This document shows, piece by piece, positions 12,935 through 25,299 of a stretch of 53,102 bases of DNA (positions are counted from its first letter, which is position 1; each line of letters starts with the position of its first letter). A program made the position numbers and the translations under genes. This stretch comes from Micrococcales bacterium KH10. GTDB taxonomy: Bacteria > Actinomycetota > Actinomycetes > Actinomycetales > Cellulomonadaceae. Below the pieces are notes generated by a model. That model worked only from the letters and a program-made list of their open reading frames with translations. It did no database searches and was not told the DNA's origin. The DNA lies in assembly GCA_900188465.1 (NCBI GenBank), contig FZPE01000005.1:1-53102 (forward strand), written 5' to 3'.

Positions 12935-14089
12935 TTGATTGACTTTCGTTACCACCTGGTCTCCCTGATCGCCGTTTTCCTGGCGCTTGCTATCGGGGTC
13001 ATCCTTGGCGCCGGCCCGCTCAAAGAGGCCATCGGGGACCAGCTGACCGGGCAAGTGTCCCAATTGCGTGAAGACAAACAGGCGCTACGCGATGAACTGG
13101 ATCGGACGTTGCACAATGCCGCTGGCACAGACGAGTTCTTGCGCCAGTCCGCCACTGACCTGATCGGCGGTACATTGGCTGAACGTCGTATCGTACTGAT
13201 CGCAACCGGCGCGGTCGACAGCGCAGCCAACGACGCCGTAGCGCAGTCAGTCGAAGAGGCCGGCGGCGAGATCGTTGGCCGCATAGGACTACTCGAATCG
13301 TGGTATTCGAGCGAACTCAGCGACGCGCGACAATCATATGCGGCAAGCCTGTCCGACTACCTGTCTCCGGCCACCGCTTCTGGCACCTACGACCAAGTCC
13401 TGGGGCGCGCACTCGCCCTGGCCTTTTCCGGGTCCGCAGATCCGTTAGGAGAGGGCTTCTCGGCAGAAGCCGACCTGGTTCGTGACATCTTGATCTCGGG
13501 CGATCTGATTCAGGTCATCGCAGAACCGGTCGTGCCAGCAGACGCATATATTCTGGTCGAGCCTACCCTTGAAGTCAGTGCCGACCCACTACTAGACAAC
13601 CCAGATGCGGCGCTGCTTCGGGAACAGAGCTCCGTGCTGGCGCAGACGGCGGACTCCTTGGCGCGGTCGAGTGAGGCGACTGTGGTCGTCGGCTTCGACG
13701 AATCAGACGGAACGGTGATTTCGGCCATCCGCAACTCTGACGCGGTGGCGGCAACAGTTTCGACAGTCACCGGTTCCGACACTGTCGTAGGCCAGTTCAG
13801 CACTGTGCTTGCATTATCGGAACAGATGACGCGCCATGTCGGTCACTACGGCGTCATGGGGTCTGAACCGCAGTTTCCGCGCGGAGCCCGGCTATCGTCA
13901 CCGCAACGGGATTGGATGACGGCGCTCGGCTCAGAGCCTTCATCGCAGCAAAGCAGTACGGCGAACACCTCGGGAGATGAAACCGGCGCCGAAGCCGAGT
14001 CGAGCGACGACGCCGATGCTGGTGATGAAGACTCAACCGATGACACCGCCGACGATCCAGCCGACGCAGGCAATACCCAAACGCCGTGA
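12935..14089 (+). CDS. steB: SteB/MctB-type membrane-anchored protein
   Basis: Protein of 384 residues if it begins at TTG 12935, chosen because AAAGGA lies 8 bases upstream and the product then starts IDFRYHLVSLIAVFLALAIG, the family's typical beginning. A GTG 27 bases earlier gives nine extra residues. One N-terminal membrane segment is followed by a coiled-coil-like stretch (QLTGQVSQLREDKQALRDEL) and a mostly extracytoplasmic domain. The last 50 or so residues are Asp/Glu/Ser-rich. Mycobacterial Rv1698 (MctB) was proposed to limit copper, while corynebacterial SteB was tied to cell separation. Given steA next to it, the second is more likely here. It ends in a GTGA overlap with the next gene. 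Confidence 0.87.
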   Translation: MIDFRYHLVSLIAVFLALAIGVILGAGPLKEAIGDQLTGQVSQLREDKQALRDELDRTLHNAAGTDEFLRQSATDLIGGTLAERRIVLIATGAVDSAANDAVAQSVEEAGGEIVGRIGLLESWYSSELSDARQSYAASLSDYLSPATASGTYDQVLGRALALAFSGSADPLGEGFSAEADLVRDILISGDLIQVIAEPVVPADAYILVEPTLEVSADPLLDNPDAALLREQSSVLAQTADSLARSSEATVVVGFDESDGTVISAIRNSDAVAATVSTVTGSDTVVGQFSTVLALSEQMTRHVGHYGVMGSEPQFPRGARLSSPQRDWMTALGSEPSSQQSSTANTSGDETGAEAESSDDADAGDEDSTDDTADDPADAGNTQTP

Positions 14090-15021
14090 AATCACAGCAT
14101 CGCAACAGGCGAATCAAGGCTGAGCCCGGTTCTAGACGACCTGGTCGTGGCGCCGCCGCTGGGATTCTGGCTTCTACTGCCGCCGCCGTAGCAACCAGCG
14201 CAGTGCGCCGCGGCATTGACGCGATCTGGCAGCAGTCCTCCCGGCAGCAGCGCCGGTGGCTGCGCAGCAACTTCAAAGGCGATCAGGTCAGTCTCGCCGA
14301 AGGCCCTGGGATTGTCGCAGGGCTTGTCACCGGTGGTCTGGTCAAACTCGTCTGCGGTGAGCAGCCCCGGAACGACACTGCGCACCTGATCGCTGTCACA
14401 AGCGCGGGAACACTGGGGCTGGTTGACGATCTGGCGGAACCGGACCCGGCTCGAGCGCGCGGGTTGCGCGGGCATCTTTCCTCGTTGCGGCAGGGACGAG
14501 TGACCACCGGCGCAGTCAAGTTGCTCGGTATCGGCGCTTCATCTTTGGCCGCCGCGATCATTATCGCCACTGAGCGCCGCGAAGCCGGTTGCACGAGGAC
14601 TGCGGTAATGGTCGATGTGATTTCCGATACGGCGTTAATCGCAGGCATGGCAAATCTGGTGAATTTGCTTGATCTGCGGCCCGGCCGTGCGTTGAAAGCG
14701 GCCACTGTTTTGAGTATGGCGGTGTTGCCGCATTCGAGCCACGTGGTGGCGAGCATGACGGCGGCAGCTCCGGGCGACCTGACCGGCACCCATATGGCAG
14801 GGGACGCGGGGGCCAACGCACTAGGCGCGGCTGTCGGTTCGCTATGGGCGGCGCACTTGCCTCGTTCGCTGCGCATCGCGGCGGCAGCGGGCGTTGTGGG
14901 GCTTAATCTGGCTAGTGAACGAGTTTCCTTCTCGCGGGTTATCCGTGAGGTAGAAATACTCAACACCATTGATCAGTGGGGGGTCGTGCAATCTGCCCCG
15001 GAAACAACAGAGGCAGGATGA
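14086..15021 (+). CDS. MraY/WecA-like polyprenyl-phosphate glycosyl-phosphotransferase homologue
   Basis: Membrane protein of 311 residues, starting at GTG in an overlap with steB. Family hallmarks are readable: GLVDDLAE with D114-D115, the charged loop RGLRGHLSSLRQGRVTTG (from about 125), NLVNLLD with N190, N193 and D196, and GDAGANALG from residue 239. MraY/WecA enzymes move a phospho-sugar onto undecaprenyl phosphate at the inner membrane face. The spacing fits, but the protein is shorter than MraY, its usual DG-rich loop is altered and its N-terminus is basic, so donor and activity are uncertain. Sitting between steB and murJ it most likely serves envelope lipid-linked sugar chemistry. 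A regulatory or inactive paralogue is possible. Confidence 0.72.
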   Translation: MKSQHRNRRIKAEPGSRRPGRGAAAGILASTAAAVATSAVRRGIDAIWQQSSRQQRRWLRSNFKGDQVSLAEGPGIVAGLVTGGLVKLVCGEQPRNDTAHLIAVTSAGTLGLVDDLAEPDPARARGLRGHLSSLRQGRVTTGAVKLLGIGASSLAAAIIIATERREAGCTRTAVMVDVISDTALIAGMANLVNLLDLRPGRALKAATVLSMAVLPHSSHVVASMTAAAPGDLTGTHMAGDAGANALGAAVGSLWAAHLPRSLRIAAAAGVVGLNLASERVSFSRVIREVEILNTIDQWGVVQSAPETTEAG

Positions 15022-16639
15022 CTGCTCGACGCGCCACTCGGCTGACCACCGTCGCTCAATCCATTGCAGCGGGCGCTGTCACCATCACGTTGCTGACCGT
15101 CGCTGTGCGAATCCTCGGTCTCGTGCGATGGGGAACGCAGGCAGGTCAGGTGGGTTCCGTCGGTATCGCCGAAGCCTATTCGTCGGCCAACCTCATTCCC
15201 AATGTGCTATTCGAAGTCGTAGCAGGTGGAGCGCTGGCAGGAGCCATCGTCCCGCTGCTCGCCGGACCGATCGTGGCCAAGGCGGCGAGGCAAGTCAACA
15301 CGACCTCGGCTGCGCTGCTGACCTGGACCGTACTAGTGCTCAGCGCAGTTGGCCTTGCTACCGCACTTCTCGCCCCCCAGATCGTCGGTGCCATCCCGCG
15401 AGTCAACGAGCCTGAGCTTGCTGACACAGCCGCCTATTTCCTGCGGGTGTTCGCGGTGCAGTTGCCGCTTTACGGCGTCTCAGTGGTGCTCACCGGGATA
15501 CTGCAGGCACATCGACGATTCCTCTGGCCAGCGATGGCCCCGGCATTTTCATCGCTTGTGGTCATCGGAACCTACGTTGCGTTCGGTCACTTGGCTCATG
15601 GCACCCAGACCTCGCCGGGATCTGTCCCGGACGGAGCGGTACAACTGCTCGCATGGGGGACAACCGCTGGTGTCGCGGCGTTGAGCCTGCCATTGTTCCT
15701 GCCGGTGCGAAAACTTGGCGTTTCCCTCCGGCCGACATTGCGAATGCCATCGGGTCAGGCACGCTCCTTTGCCGCGCTCGCAGGGGCGGGTGTGGCAGGC
15801 TTGATCGCGCAGCAGATCGCCATCGTCATCACGATGCTCGCAGTCAACGATCTCGCTGATGCGGGTGCCTACCCGGTCTGGCAATACGCGCAAGCAGTCG
15901 CCATGGTGATCTTTGGCGTACTGGCCGTACCGATCGCCACAGCCTCATTTCCAGTGTTGTCTCAACTCCATTCGCAGCAAAACCGCACCGGAGTCCAACA
16001 GACCGCCTCTAGCGTGTGGCGAGTCTTGGTGATCGTTACGATCGCTGGTACCGCGACCGTGCTGTGCATTGCACAACCGATCGAGGCCTTCTTCGGGTTC
16101 ACCCACGGTGGCGTCACCGCCATGAGTCAAGCTGTGATCTGGTTGGCCGTCTCGCTTATCCCCATGTCGCTGAGCTTCTTCTTGGCCCGGCTGCTTTACG
16201 CAGTTCACCGGGCGCGCGCCGGAGCTTTGGGCACCGTAATGGGGTGGGGCACTGCCGCGCTCTTGACACTCGTTCTGATGGCGACGAACACGCAGCTCGG
16301 CACAGCAGCGGCCTTCACTCGCATCGGTATGGCAATGGTGCTGGGATTGAGCATTGGATTGATTGCACTTGTCATAGCGGTCGGAAGAGTCCTCGGCTAT
16401 CGAACGTTCACTGACGCTGTGCCTGCAGCCGCGATGACGACAATACTAGCCATCGGCCTCGCCGCCTTGTGTCACGTAGTCGTGCCGTCCGCGGACTCGC
16501 TATCGGTTGCCCAAGGACTGCTTTGGGTCATCATGATCGGTGTGCCAGTATTCGCCGTCATTGTGGTCAGTGGACTGTGGCGGGAACGTACCAGCGTGCG
16601 ATCACTCTTAAGTCCGACAGTGCAACGGCAGGAGCAGCC

Positions 16640-16643
<4 letters not shown>
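15018..16643 (+). CDS. murJ: MurJ-like lipid II flippase
   Basis: Protein of 541 residues from ATG 15018, which overlaps the previous stop (ATGA). The frame is open further upstream, but this start fits the family. It is very hydrophobic with about 13-14 membrane segments. The early block NLIPNVLFEVVAGGALAGAIVPLL is the typical MurJ/MVF signature of the MOP transporter superfamily, and later segments (YGVSVVLTGILQAHRRFLWPA) also fit. It is expected to flip lipid-linked peptidoglycan precursor. Actinobacteria often have another murJ near the chromosome end, so this may be a second copy dedicated to the neighbouring glycosyltransferases. No C-terminal pseudokinase domain is present, unlike mycobacterial MviN. 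Confidence 0.88.
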
Positions 16644-19653
<3,010 letters not shown>

Positions 19654-19662
19654 AGGGCGCAG

Positions 19663-20325
19663 ATGTCGGACGAAACCGAATCCTCGCTGCGCGATCGGAT
19701 AGCGCCGCGCGAGGTACAGCGCCGCGAGGTGCTGCATCAAGGCGCCATCTGGAACCTGGTCCGCGACGAGGTCGATCTCGGCGCCGCAGGCGTGGTCAGC
19801 CGTGAGATCCTTGACCACCCGGGTGCGGTAGGCATCGTCGCCTTGGACGAACGTGAGCGAGTACTCGTCCTCAAGCAATACCGGCATCCGGTGCGACGAG
19901 AACTGTGGGAAGTGCCCGCTGGGCTGATGGACCACGAGCATGAGAACCCGCTGGCGACCGCACAACGCGAACTTTTCGAGGAAGCGGACCTGCGCGCCGA
20001 GTCCTGGCATGTCCTAGCGGACTTCTACACATCGCCTGGCGGTACCACAGAACCGTTGCGGGTGTATCTGGCACAGGGATTGACACCGGTCGCCGAAACG
20101 GAACGCTACGAACGCCACGAAGAGGAACTCGATATGGAGTTCCGCTGGGTCGGCCTCGACGAACTCGTAGCAGCTGTATTGCGCGGTGATCTGCACAACC
20201 CCACCCTCGTCGTTGGAACACTGGCCGCATTCGCGGCACGTGCCGATGGGTGGAGCTCGTTGCGCGATGCTGACAGCCCGTGGCTAGAGCAGATCACGCG
20301 CCGACTTATCGCCGACGCCACGTAA
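19663..20325 (+). CDS. Nudix hydrolase, ADP-ribose pyrophosphatase type
   Basis: Protein of 220 residues. The Nudix box is AGLMDHEHENPLATAQRELF followed by EEADL, with the catalytic REL-x-EE core; the last glycine of the consensus is replaced by alanine-aspartate, as is common in actinobacterial ADP-ribose pyrophosphatases. The region FYTSPGGTTEPLRVYLAQGL downstream is typical of that subfamily. It probably hydrolyses ADP-ribose or a related sugar nucleotide. It lies 9 bp after pyrG, as in mycobacteria (Rv1700), and ends 6 bp from the stop of the convergent ctaA. No xerD-like gene follows, unlike in mycobacteria. Confidence 0.9.
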   Translation: MSDETESSLRDRIAPREVQRREVLHQGAIWNLVRDEVDLGAAGVVSREILDHPGAVGIVALDERERVLVLKQYRHPVRRELWEVPAGLMDHEHENPLATAQRELFEEADLRAESWHVLADFYTSPGGTTEPLRVYLAQGLTPVAETERYERHEEELDMEFRWVGLDELVAAVLRGDLHNPTLVVGTLAAFAARADGWSSLRDADSPWLEQITRRLIADAT

Positions 20326-20331
20326 CCGCCG

Positions 20332-21285
20332 TTAGACGCGACTCCGGGTCGCTGTGACCGCCAGGGTTCCCACCGCAGTCAGGGTGGCTGCAAGGAGCAT
20401 GTGAACAGCCACCAACCCGGCAGGTAGTCCGGTGAAGTACTGCACGTAGCCGACAACGCCTTCGAGCAGGACGAGCGCCCACAGCCAAGTGATCCTGCGC
20501 CGCAACAGTGCTGGAGCGCTGTGGGTCCGACGGAGCAGCATCAGGGTCGCAACCAGCAAGAGCGCAATGAATACCCACACGGACATGGCGTGCACGCGTG
20601 CCATTGCCGCTGGATCAAGAGCGAAACGGTACCCGATCTCTTCATCGCCGGAATGTGGGCCGGAACCGGTCACGAGTACACCGAGCACGATCACCGGAAT
20701 GAGCCAGACGCCGAGTGCATAGACAGTGGTACGGGTCGGGCCGTCCACATTGTGCTGTGCTGGTCCGTCGCCTTCGCTCTGGCGCTGTACCAGATAGGCC
20801 GAGGCGGCCACCAGCGCGACAGAAATCAGCATGTGGAAGCCGACGACGGCTGGATGCAATTCGATGAGCACGGTGATGCCGCCGATGACCGCTTGAAGCA
20901 GCACGCCGATCAGGGGCACCAATCCCCAGCGACGATACGACTGTGCACGGGAGCGATCAGTCCATACCGCCAGGAGTACGAAGATTCCCAGCAGTGTGAG
21001 AACCCCGGACATCGTGCGGTTCCCGAATTCGACGAAGGGGTGGTAGGTGGCTGCCTCATGGAACTGTGGGGTGAACTGCCCAGGCTCGCACATCGGCCAG
21101 GTGGAACAGCCCAGTCCGGATCCGGTCAGCCGCACCAGGCCACCGGTGACGATGATGGCGATCTGACCGATCAGGTTCAACCACATCGCCAACCGGGCGT
21201 GACGTCGTGCCCAAGCCGCGATGCGGGCACCTCGGGACGGTGCGGTGGGGGGCGGGGAGATGTTGGTGGGGGACGATGCGCTCAC
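20332..21285 (-). CDS. ctaA: Heme A synthase (COX15/CtaA family)
   Basis: Protein of 317 residues if it starts at GTG 21285. A longer frame to 21357 would run into the start of the divergent aminopeptidase gene and has no family match. It is an integral membrane protein with about eight segments. The first is followed by GGLVRLTGSGLGCSTWPMC, with the paired cysteines seen in many CtaA proteins. Histidines in YHPFVEFGNR, HPAVVGFH, RVHAMS and AVHMLL are the expected heme ligands. It oxidises the heme O methyl group to give heme A for aa3-type cytochrome oxidase, so the organism can respire oxygen. Heme O synthase is not in the window. Confidence 0.92.
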   Translation of the reverse strand: MSASSPTNISPPPTAPSRGARIAAWARRHARLAMWLNLIGQIAIIVTGGLVRLTGSGLGCSTWPMCEPGQFTPQFHEAATYHPFVEFGNRTMSGVLTLLGIFVLLAVWTDRSRAQSYRRWGLVPLIGVLLQAVIGGITVLIELHPAVVGFHMLISVALVAASAYLVQRQSEGDGPAQHNVDGPTRTTVYALGVWLIPVIVLGVLVTGSGPHSGDEEIGYRFALDPAAMARVHAMSVWVFIALLLVATLMLLRRTHSAPALLRRRITWLWALVLLEGVVGYVQYFTGLPAGLVAVHMLLAATLTAVGTLAVTATRSRV

Positions 21286-21338
21286 GGGCCTATGGTAGCC
21301 CGAGCAGATGGTGATCGAGTCGTGATTGGATACCTGAT

Positions 21339-22655
21339 ATGGAACAACATGACGCAACCCACGACTCAGCTCTTGCCTATGCGAGGGATTTAGGGGAGTT
21401 CGTCCAGAATGTCCCCTCTTCGTTTCATACGAGTGCAGCGATCGCGCAGTTATTGACGAAGCGCGGATTTGTTGTGTTGGACGAGCGCGACCACTGGTCC
21501 ATCGAGTCGGGTGGCTGCTATGGGGTGGTGCGCGATGGCGCAGTGATCGCTTGGACGGTTCCCACCGGTGTCGACGCCGCAGCGGGTTTCCGCGTGATCG
21601 GGGCCCATACCGATTCGCCCGGATTCAAGGTCAAGCCGGCGCCTGAAATCTTCGCCCATGGCTGGCAGCAGTTGGGCGTAGAAATCTATGGTGGCCCGGT
21701 GCTGACATCCTGGCTCGATCGAGAATTGAGCATCGCGGGACGAGTGCTGACTCGCGATGGCGCGCAGCACCTCGTCCATACCGGTCCGGTGGCACGCATC
21801 CCGCATCTTGCTATCCATCTGGATCGAACATTGCGCGATATGACCAAGCTCGATCCGCAGCGTCATACCCAGCCCATTGTGGCCACAGCACTGACCGAGA
21901 GCGGCACGCTAGTCGAACACCTCGCACATATCGCTGACTGCCAGCCGCGCGATGTGGTCAGCTGGGATCTCGTCCTGGCCGACACTCAAGCGCCGCAGGT
22001 GTTCGGGCTTCGCAATGAGTTTCTTGCGGCAGGAAGACTCGATAACCTCTCGTCGGTCTTCGCCGCGTTGAGCGCGGTGACAGCCAAAGCTGATGAACTG
22101 CTGGATGTCGCGCACATCACCGTGATCGCGGCCTTCGATCATGAGGAAGTCGGATCAGCCAGCAGATCGGGCGCTGCGGGCAGCCTGCTAGAAGACGTCA
22201 TGAGCCGGGTGACGCAAGCGCTCGGCTTCACCGACAGCGACCGTCGCCGGGCACTCGCTGGATCGGTGCTGATTTCAGCCGACGCAGGTCACGGAGTGCA
22301 TCCTAATTACCCCGAGGCTCACGACCCGGTTGTCCGACCGCACCTGTCAGGCGGTCCGATGCTGAAGGTCAACGCGGATCAGCGCTATACCTCCGATGCG
22401 GTCTCCAGTGCGCTATGGCACCGATGGTGCGATCAAGCCGGGGTCACCGGTCAGGTTTTCGTGTCACATAATGCGGTTCCCTGCGGTTCGACCATCGGGC
22501 CGTTGGTGGAGACCCGTCTGGGAATGCGCAGTGTCGATGTCGGTGTGCCGCTGCTTTCGATGCATTCGGCCCGTGAACTGGCCCATGTCAAAGATCTGCT
22601 GGCATTGCGTGACGTGCTGGCAGCCGCGGTCACGGATACTCGCCCCGCCGGTTGA
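21339..22655 (+). CDS. apeB: M18 family aminopeptidase
   Basis: Protein of 438 residues, close to the usual M18 length. Zinc-site motifs are clear: GAHTDSPGFKVKP (His and Asp) near residue 88, AAFDHEEVGSASRSGA with the catalytic Glu and metal Glu near 267, SADAGHGVHPNYPEAHDP near 314, and SMHSARELAHVKD near the C-terminus. It is a cytosolic dinuclear-zinc aminopeptidase of the aspartyl-aminopeptidase group, forming large oligomers in known members, and degrades peptides. It is divergent from ctaA with 53 bp between starts. A hairpin overlaps its stop codon. Confidence 0.94.
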   Translation: MEQHDATHDSALAYARDLGEFVQNVPSSFHTSAAIAQLLTKRGFVVLDERDHWSIESGGCYGVVRDGAVIAWTVPTGVDAAAGFRVIGAHTDSPGFKVKPAPEIFAHGWQQLGVEIYGGPVLTSWLDRELSIAGRVLTRDGAQHLVHTGPVARIPHLAIHLDRTLRDMTKLDPQRHTQPIVATALTESGTLVEHLAHIADCQPRDVVSWDLVLADTQAPQVFGLRNEFLAAGRLDNLSSVFAALSAVTAKADELLDVAHITVIAAFDHEEVGSASRSGAAGSLLEDVMSRVTQALGFTDSDRRRALAGSVLISADAGHGVHPNYPEAHDPVVRPHLSGGPMLKVNADQRYTSDAVSSALWHRWCDQAGVTGQVFVSHNAVPCGSTIGPLVETRLGMRSVDVGVPLLSMHSARELAHVKDLLALRDVLAAAVTDTRPAG

Positions 22656-22691
22656 GCCCACTGTCGTCGATTGAACAGTGCAGGGCTCAAC
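22651..22691 (+). terminator. hairpin at the end of the aminopeptidase gene
   Basis: GTTGAGCCC at 22651-22659 pairs with GGGCTCAAC at 22683-22691. An inner ACTGT/ACAGT stem is separated by a two-base bulge. The stop codon TGA (22653-22655) lies inside the 5' arm. No T-run follows. It separates the aminopeptidase gene from the pflB promoter region. Confidence 0.55.
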
Positions 22692-22796
22692 CAGTGAGCG
22701 GCGACTGTCCGGTTCGGGACGAACGTCCCAATTTGCCCCGGCCGCTATGCGAAAACGTTGCAAACAAGCCAATTTAAGCTAGGGTGACGGGAATAA

Positions 22797-22809
22797 ATGT
22801 GACTCACAT
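22797..22809. promoter_or_regulatory. palindrome upstream of pflB, possible CRP/FNR-like or redox regulator site
   Basis: ATGTGACTCACAT is a perfect 13-bp palindrome with a central C, 110 bp before the pflB start. Its half-site TGTGA/TCACA is the CRP/FNR-type half-site, but the two halves are one base apart instead of six, so binding by a CRP-family dimer in the usual way is doubtful. A-rich sequence with AACGTT lies about 40 bp upstream. Function is inferred from position only. Confidence 0.35.
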
Positions 22810-22878
22810 CGCATTGCGGTTTTGTCCGAGTCGGGTCATAGGTCCCAAGAGTTGCGGCTGCCCGAGCCGTAGCCTGGC

Positions 22879-22884
22879 TATAGA
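22879..22884 (+). promoter_or_regulatory. possible -10 element of pflB
   Basis: TATAGA lies 36 bases before the pflB start and is followed by a strong ribosome site (AAGGAG, 22908-22913). The best -35 candidate, TTGCGG at 22852-22857, is 21 bases upstream, which is too far for a good housekeeping promoter, so an activator or another sigma factor may be needed. Tentative. Confidence 0.3.
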
Positions 22885-22919
22885 TCAGAACCGATCTACC
22901 CACACGCAAGGAGAGGGTT

Positions 22920-25193
22920 ATGACAATCACGTCCGAATCAACCGACGCAGGCGCAGTCACGAGCGATGCCTGGCGCGGTTTCGCCCCGGGAGTCTGGCAG
23001 GAGACTGTCGACGTTCGAGACTTCATCCAGTTGAACTACACGCCTTACGACGGTGACGCCTCATTCCTCGCAGGACCCACTGCGAAGACCTTGGCTGTGT
23101 GGGACTACTTGGAGAAGAACTACCTGTCGGTGGAACGGCAGCGTCGCGTCTATGACGTTGACACGCACACCCCGGCAGACATTGACGCCTTCCCGGCTGG
23201 TTACATCTGCGAGGACGACGACGTCATCGTAGGTTTGCAGACTGATGTTCCGCTCAAGCGCGCCATGATGCCGTTCGGTGGCTGGCGGATGGTCGAGACC
23301 GCCATCAAAGAGGCTGGCAAAGAGCCGGACCCCGAGGTCAAGAGGATCTTCACGCAGTACCGCAAGACGCACAACGAAGGTGTCTTCGACATCTACACCC
23401 CGCGTATTCGTGCGGCTCGCTCGTCCCACATCATCACCGGTCTGCCCGACGCATACGGCCGTGGCCGCATCATCGGTGACTACCGTCGCGTCGCGCTCTA
23501 CGGTGTCGACTTCCTGATCGAACAGAAGCTCAAGGACAAGGACGCCGTCGCGGACCAGCCGTTCTCAGAGAACTGGGCTCGGTACCGCGAAGAGCACAGC
23601 GAGCAGATCAAGGCGCTGAAGAAGCTCAAGAACCTTGGTGAACAGTATGGCTTCGACCTGAGCCGTCCGGCTGCCAACTTCAAGGAAGCCGTCCAGTGGA
23701 CCTACTTCGGTTATCTGGCCTCGGTGAAGAGCCAAGATGGCGCCGCGATGAGCATCGGCCGGCTCTCAGCGTTCTTCGACATCTACTCGGAGCGCGACTT
23801 CGCTGAAGGCACGCTGACCGAAGACGAGGCACAAGAGATCATCGACGCGCTGGTCCTCAAACTGCGTATCGTGCGTTTCTTGCGCACCATCGACTACGAC
23901 CAGATCTTCTCGGGTGACCCCTACTGGGCAACCTGGTCAGATGCTGGATTCGGAGACGACGGTCGCCACCAGGTCACCAAGACCGCGTTCCGTCTGCTGC
24001 AGACGCTGCGTAATCTGGGGCCGGCGCCGGAACCGAACATCACGATCTTCTGGGACCCGCAGCTCCCGGCGGGTTACAAGGAATTCTGTGCGGCGATCTC
24101 CATTGAGACCTCTGCGATTCAATACGAGTCGGACGCCCAGATTCGCCAGCACTGGGGCGACGACGCAGCCATCGCGTGCTGTGTCTCCCCGATGAAGGTC
24201 GGCAAGCAGATGCAGTTCTTCGGTGCTCGCGTCAATGCCGCTAAGTCATTGCTCTACGCAATAAACGGCGGCCGCGATGAGATGACAGGAAAACAGATCG
24301 TCGACGGATACGAGCCGATCAAGGGCGACGGTCCACTGGACTTCGATGAGGTCTGGCAGAAGTACGACGAGATGCTGACCTGGGTAGTCGAGACCTATGT
24401 CGAGGCGCTCAACATCATCCACTACAGCCACGACAAGTACGCCTACGAGTCCATTGAGATGGCCTTGCACGACAACGAGATCATCCGTACGATGGGTTGT
24501 GGTATCGCAGGCCTGTCCATCGTCGCCGACTCACTTTCGGCCATCAAGTACGCCAAGGTCACCCCGGTGCGCGACGAGACCGGACTGATCGTCGACTACG
24601 TCACGGAAGGCGACTTCCCGGTCTACGGCAACGACGACGACCGTGCGGACGAGATTGCTCAGAAGGTCGTCAAGACCGTCATGGACAAGATCCGTGACAT
24701 CCCGCTGTACCGCGACGCCATCCCAACCCAGTCCGTGCTGACGATCACCTCGAACGTCGTCTACGGCAAGGCAACGGGTTCATTCCCTTCCGGTCACGTC
24801 AAGGGCACACCATTCGCCCCGGGCGCCAACCCTGAGAACGGTATGGACACCCACGGTATGGTCGCCTCGATGTTGTCAGTCGGAAAGCTCGACTACAACG
24901 ACGCGCTGGACGGCATCTCGCTGACCAACACCATCACCCCGTCTGGTCTCGGCCGGGATAAGGACGAGCAGGTCGGTAACCTGGTCGGAATCCTGGACGC
25001 TGGAATGGGTGAAGGCCTGTACCACGCGAACATCAACGTGCTGAACCGCGAGACTCTCGAAGACGCCATTGAGAACCCCGACAAGTACCCGAACCTGACG
25101 GTCCGTGTCTCGGGTTATGCAGTGAACTTTGTGAAGTTGACTCGCGAACAGCAGCTCGACGTGCTCTCTCGGACATTCCACCAGTCCGCTTGA
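22920..25193 (+). CDS. pflB: Formate acetyltransferase (pyruvate formate-lyase)
   Basis: Protein of 757 residues, full length for PflB. It is a glycyl-radical enzyme converting pyruvate and CoA to acetyl-CoA and formate under anoxic conditions. The catalytic cysteine pair C420-C421 is in [11 protein letters not shown]. The radical glycine G732 is in RVSGYAVNF near the C-terminus. The start is ATG 22920 with AAGGAG 6 bases upstream, the strongest ribosome site in the neighbourhood. Codon choice looks biased to preferred codons (AAG, CTG, GTC, ATC), as expected for an abundant enzyme. Its activase gene follows after 106 bp containing a strong hairpin. Confidence 0.98.
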   Translation: MTITSESTDAGAVTSDAWRGFAPGVWQETVDVRDFIQLNYTPYDGDASFLAGPTAKTLAVWDYLEKNYLSVERQRRVYDVDTHTPADIDAFPAGYICEDDDVIVGLQTDVPLKRAMMPFGGWRMVETAIKEAGKEPDPEVKRIFTQYRKTHNEGVFDIYTPRIRAARSSHIITGLPDAYGRGRIIGDYRRVALYGVDFLIEQKLKDKDAVADQPFSENWARYREEHSEQIKALKKLKNLGEQYGFDLSRPAANFKEAVQWTYFGYLASVKSQDGAAMSIGRLSAFFDIYSERDFAEGTLTEDEAQEIIDALVLKLRIVRFLRTIDYDQIFSGDPYWATWSDAGFGDDGRHQVTKTAFRLLQTLRNLGPAPEPNITIFWDPQLPAGYKEFCAAISIETSAIQYESDAQIRQHWGDDAAIACCVSPMKVGKQMQFFGARVNAAKSLLYAINGGRDEMTGKQIVDGYEPIKGDGPLDFDEVWQKYDEMLTWVVETYVEALNIIHYSHDKYAYESIEMALHDNEIIRTMGCGIAGLSIVADSLSAIKYAKVTPVRDETGLIVDYVTEGDFPVYGNDDDRADEIAQKVVKTVMDKIRDIPLYRDAIPTQSVLTITSNVVYGKATGSFPSGHVKGTPFAPGANPENGMDTHGMVASMLSVGKLDYNDALDGISLTNTITPSGLGRDKDEQVGNLVGILDAGMGEGLYHANINVLNRETLEDAIENPDKYPNLTVRVSGYAVNFVKLTREQQLDVLSRTFHQSA

Positions 25194-25214
25194 GGGTAGG
25201 CTCGATATCAGCGA

Positions 25215-25254
25215 CTGTGGCCGTCGGTGCGCGACTTCGCGCCGACGGCCACAG
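25215..25254 (+). terminator. intercistronic hairpin between pflB and pflA
   Basis: CTGTGGCCGTCGG at 25215-25227 pairs perfectly with CCGACGGCCACAG at 25242-25254. The 14-base interior can add a short GCG/CGC stem. It lies 22 bases after the pflB stop and 45 bases before pflA. There is no T-run. It could act as a partial terminator or as a barrier to 3' exonucleases, keeping pflB mRNA more abundant than pflA mRNA. Confidence 0.65.
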
Positions 25255-25299
25255 CCGTTAGTCAAACGCATCAACTGAGCACGGCAGGAGGGAAGCTCC

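Noticed and set aside
20521-21393. A 290-codon plus-strand frame opposite ctaA
   Set aside because: It is antisense to a clear heme A synthase gene, runs into the aminopeptidase start in another frame, and its product is His/Gly/Asp-rich without family resemblance.
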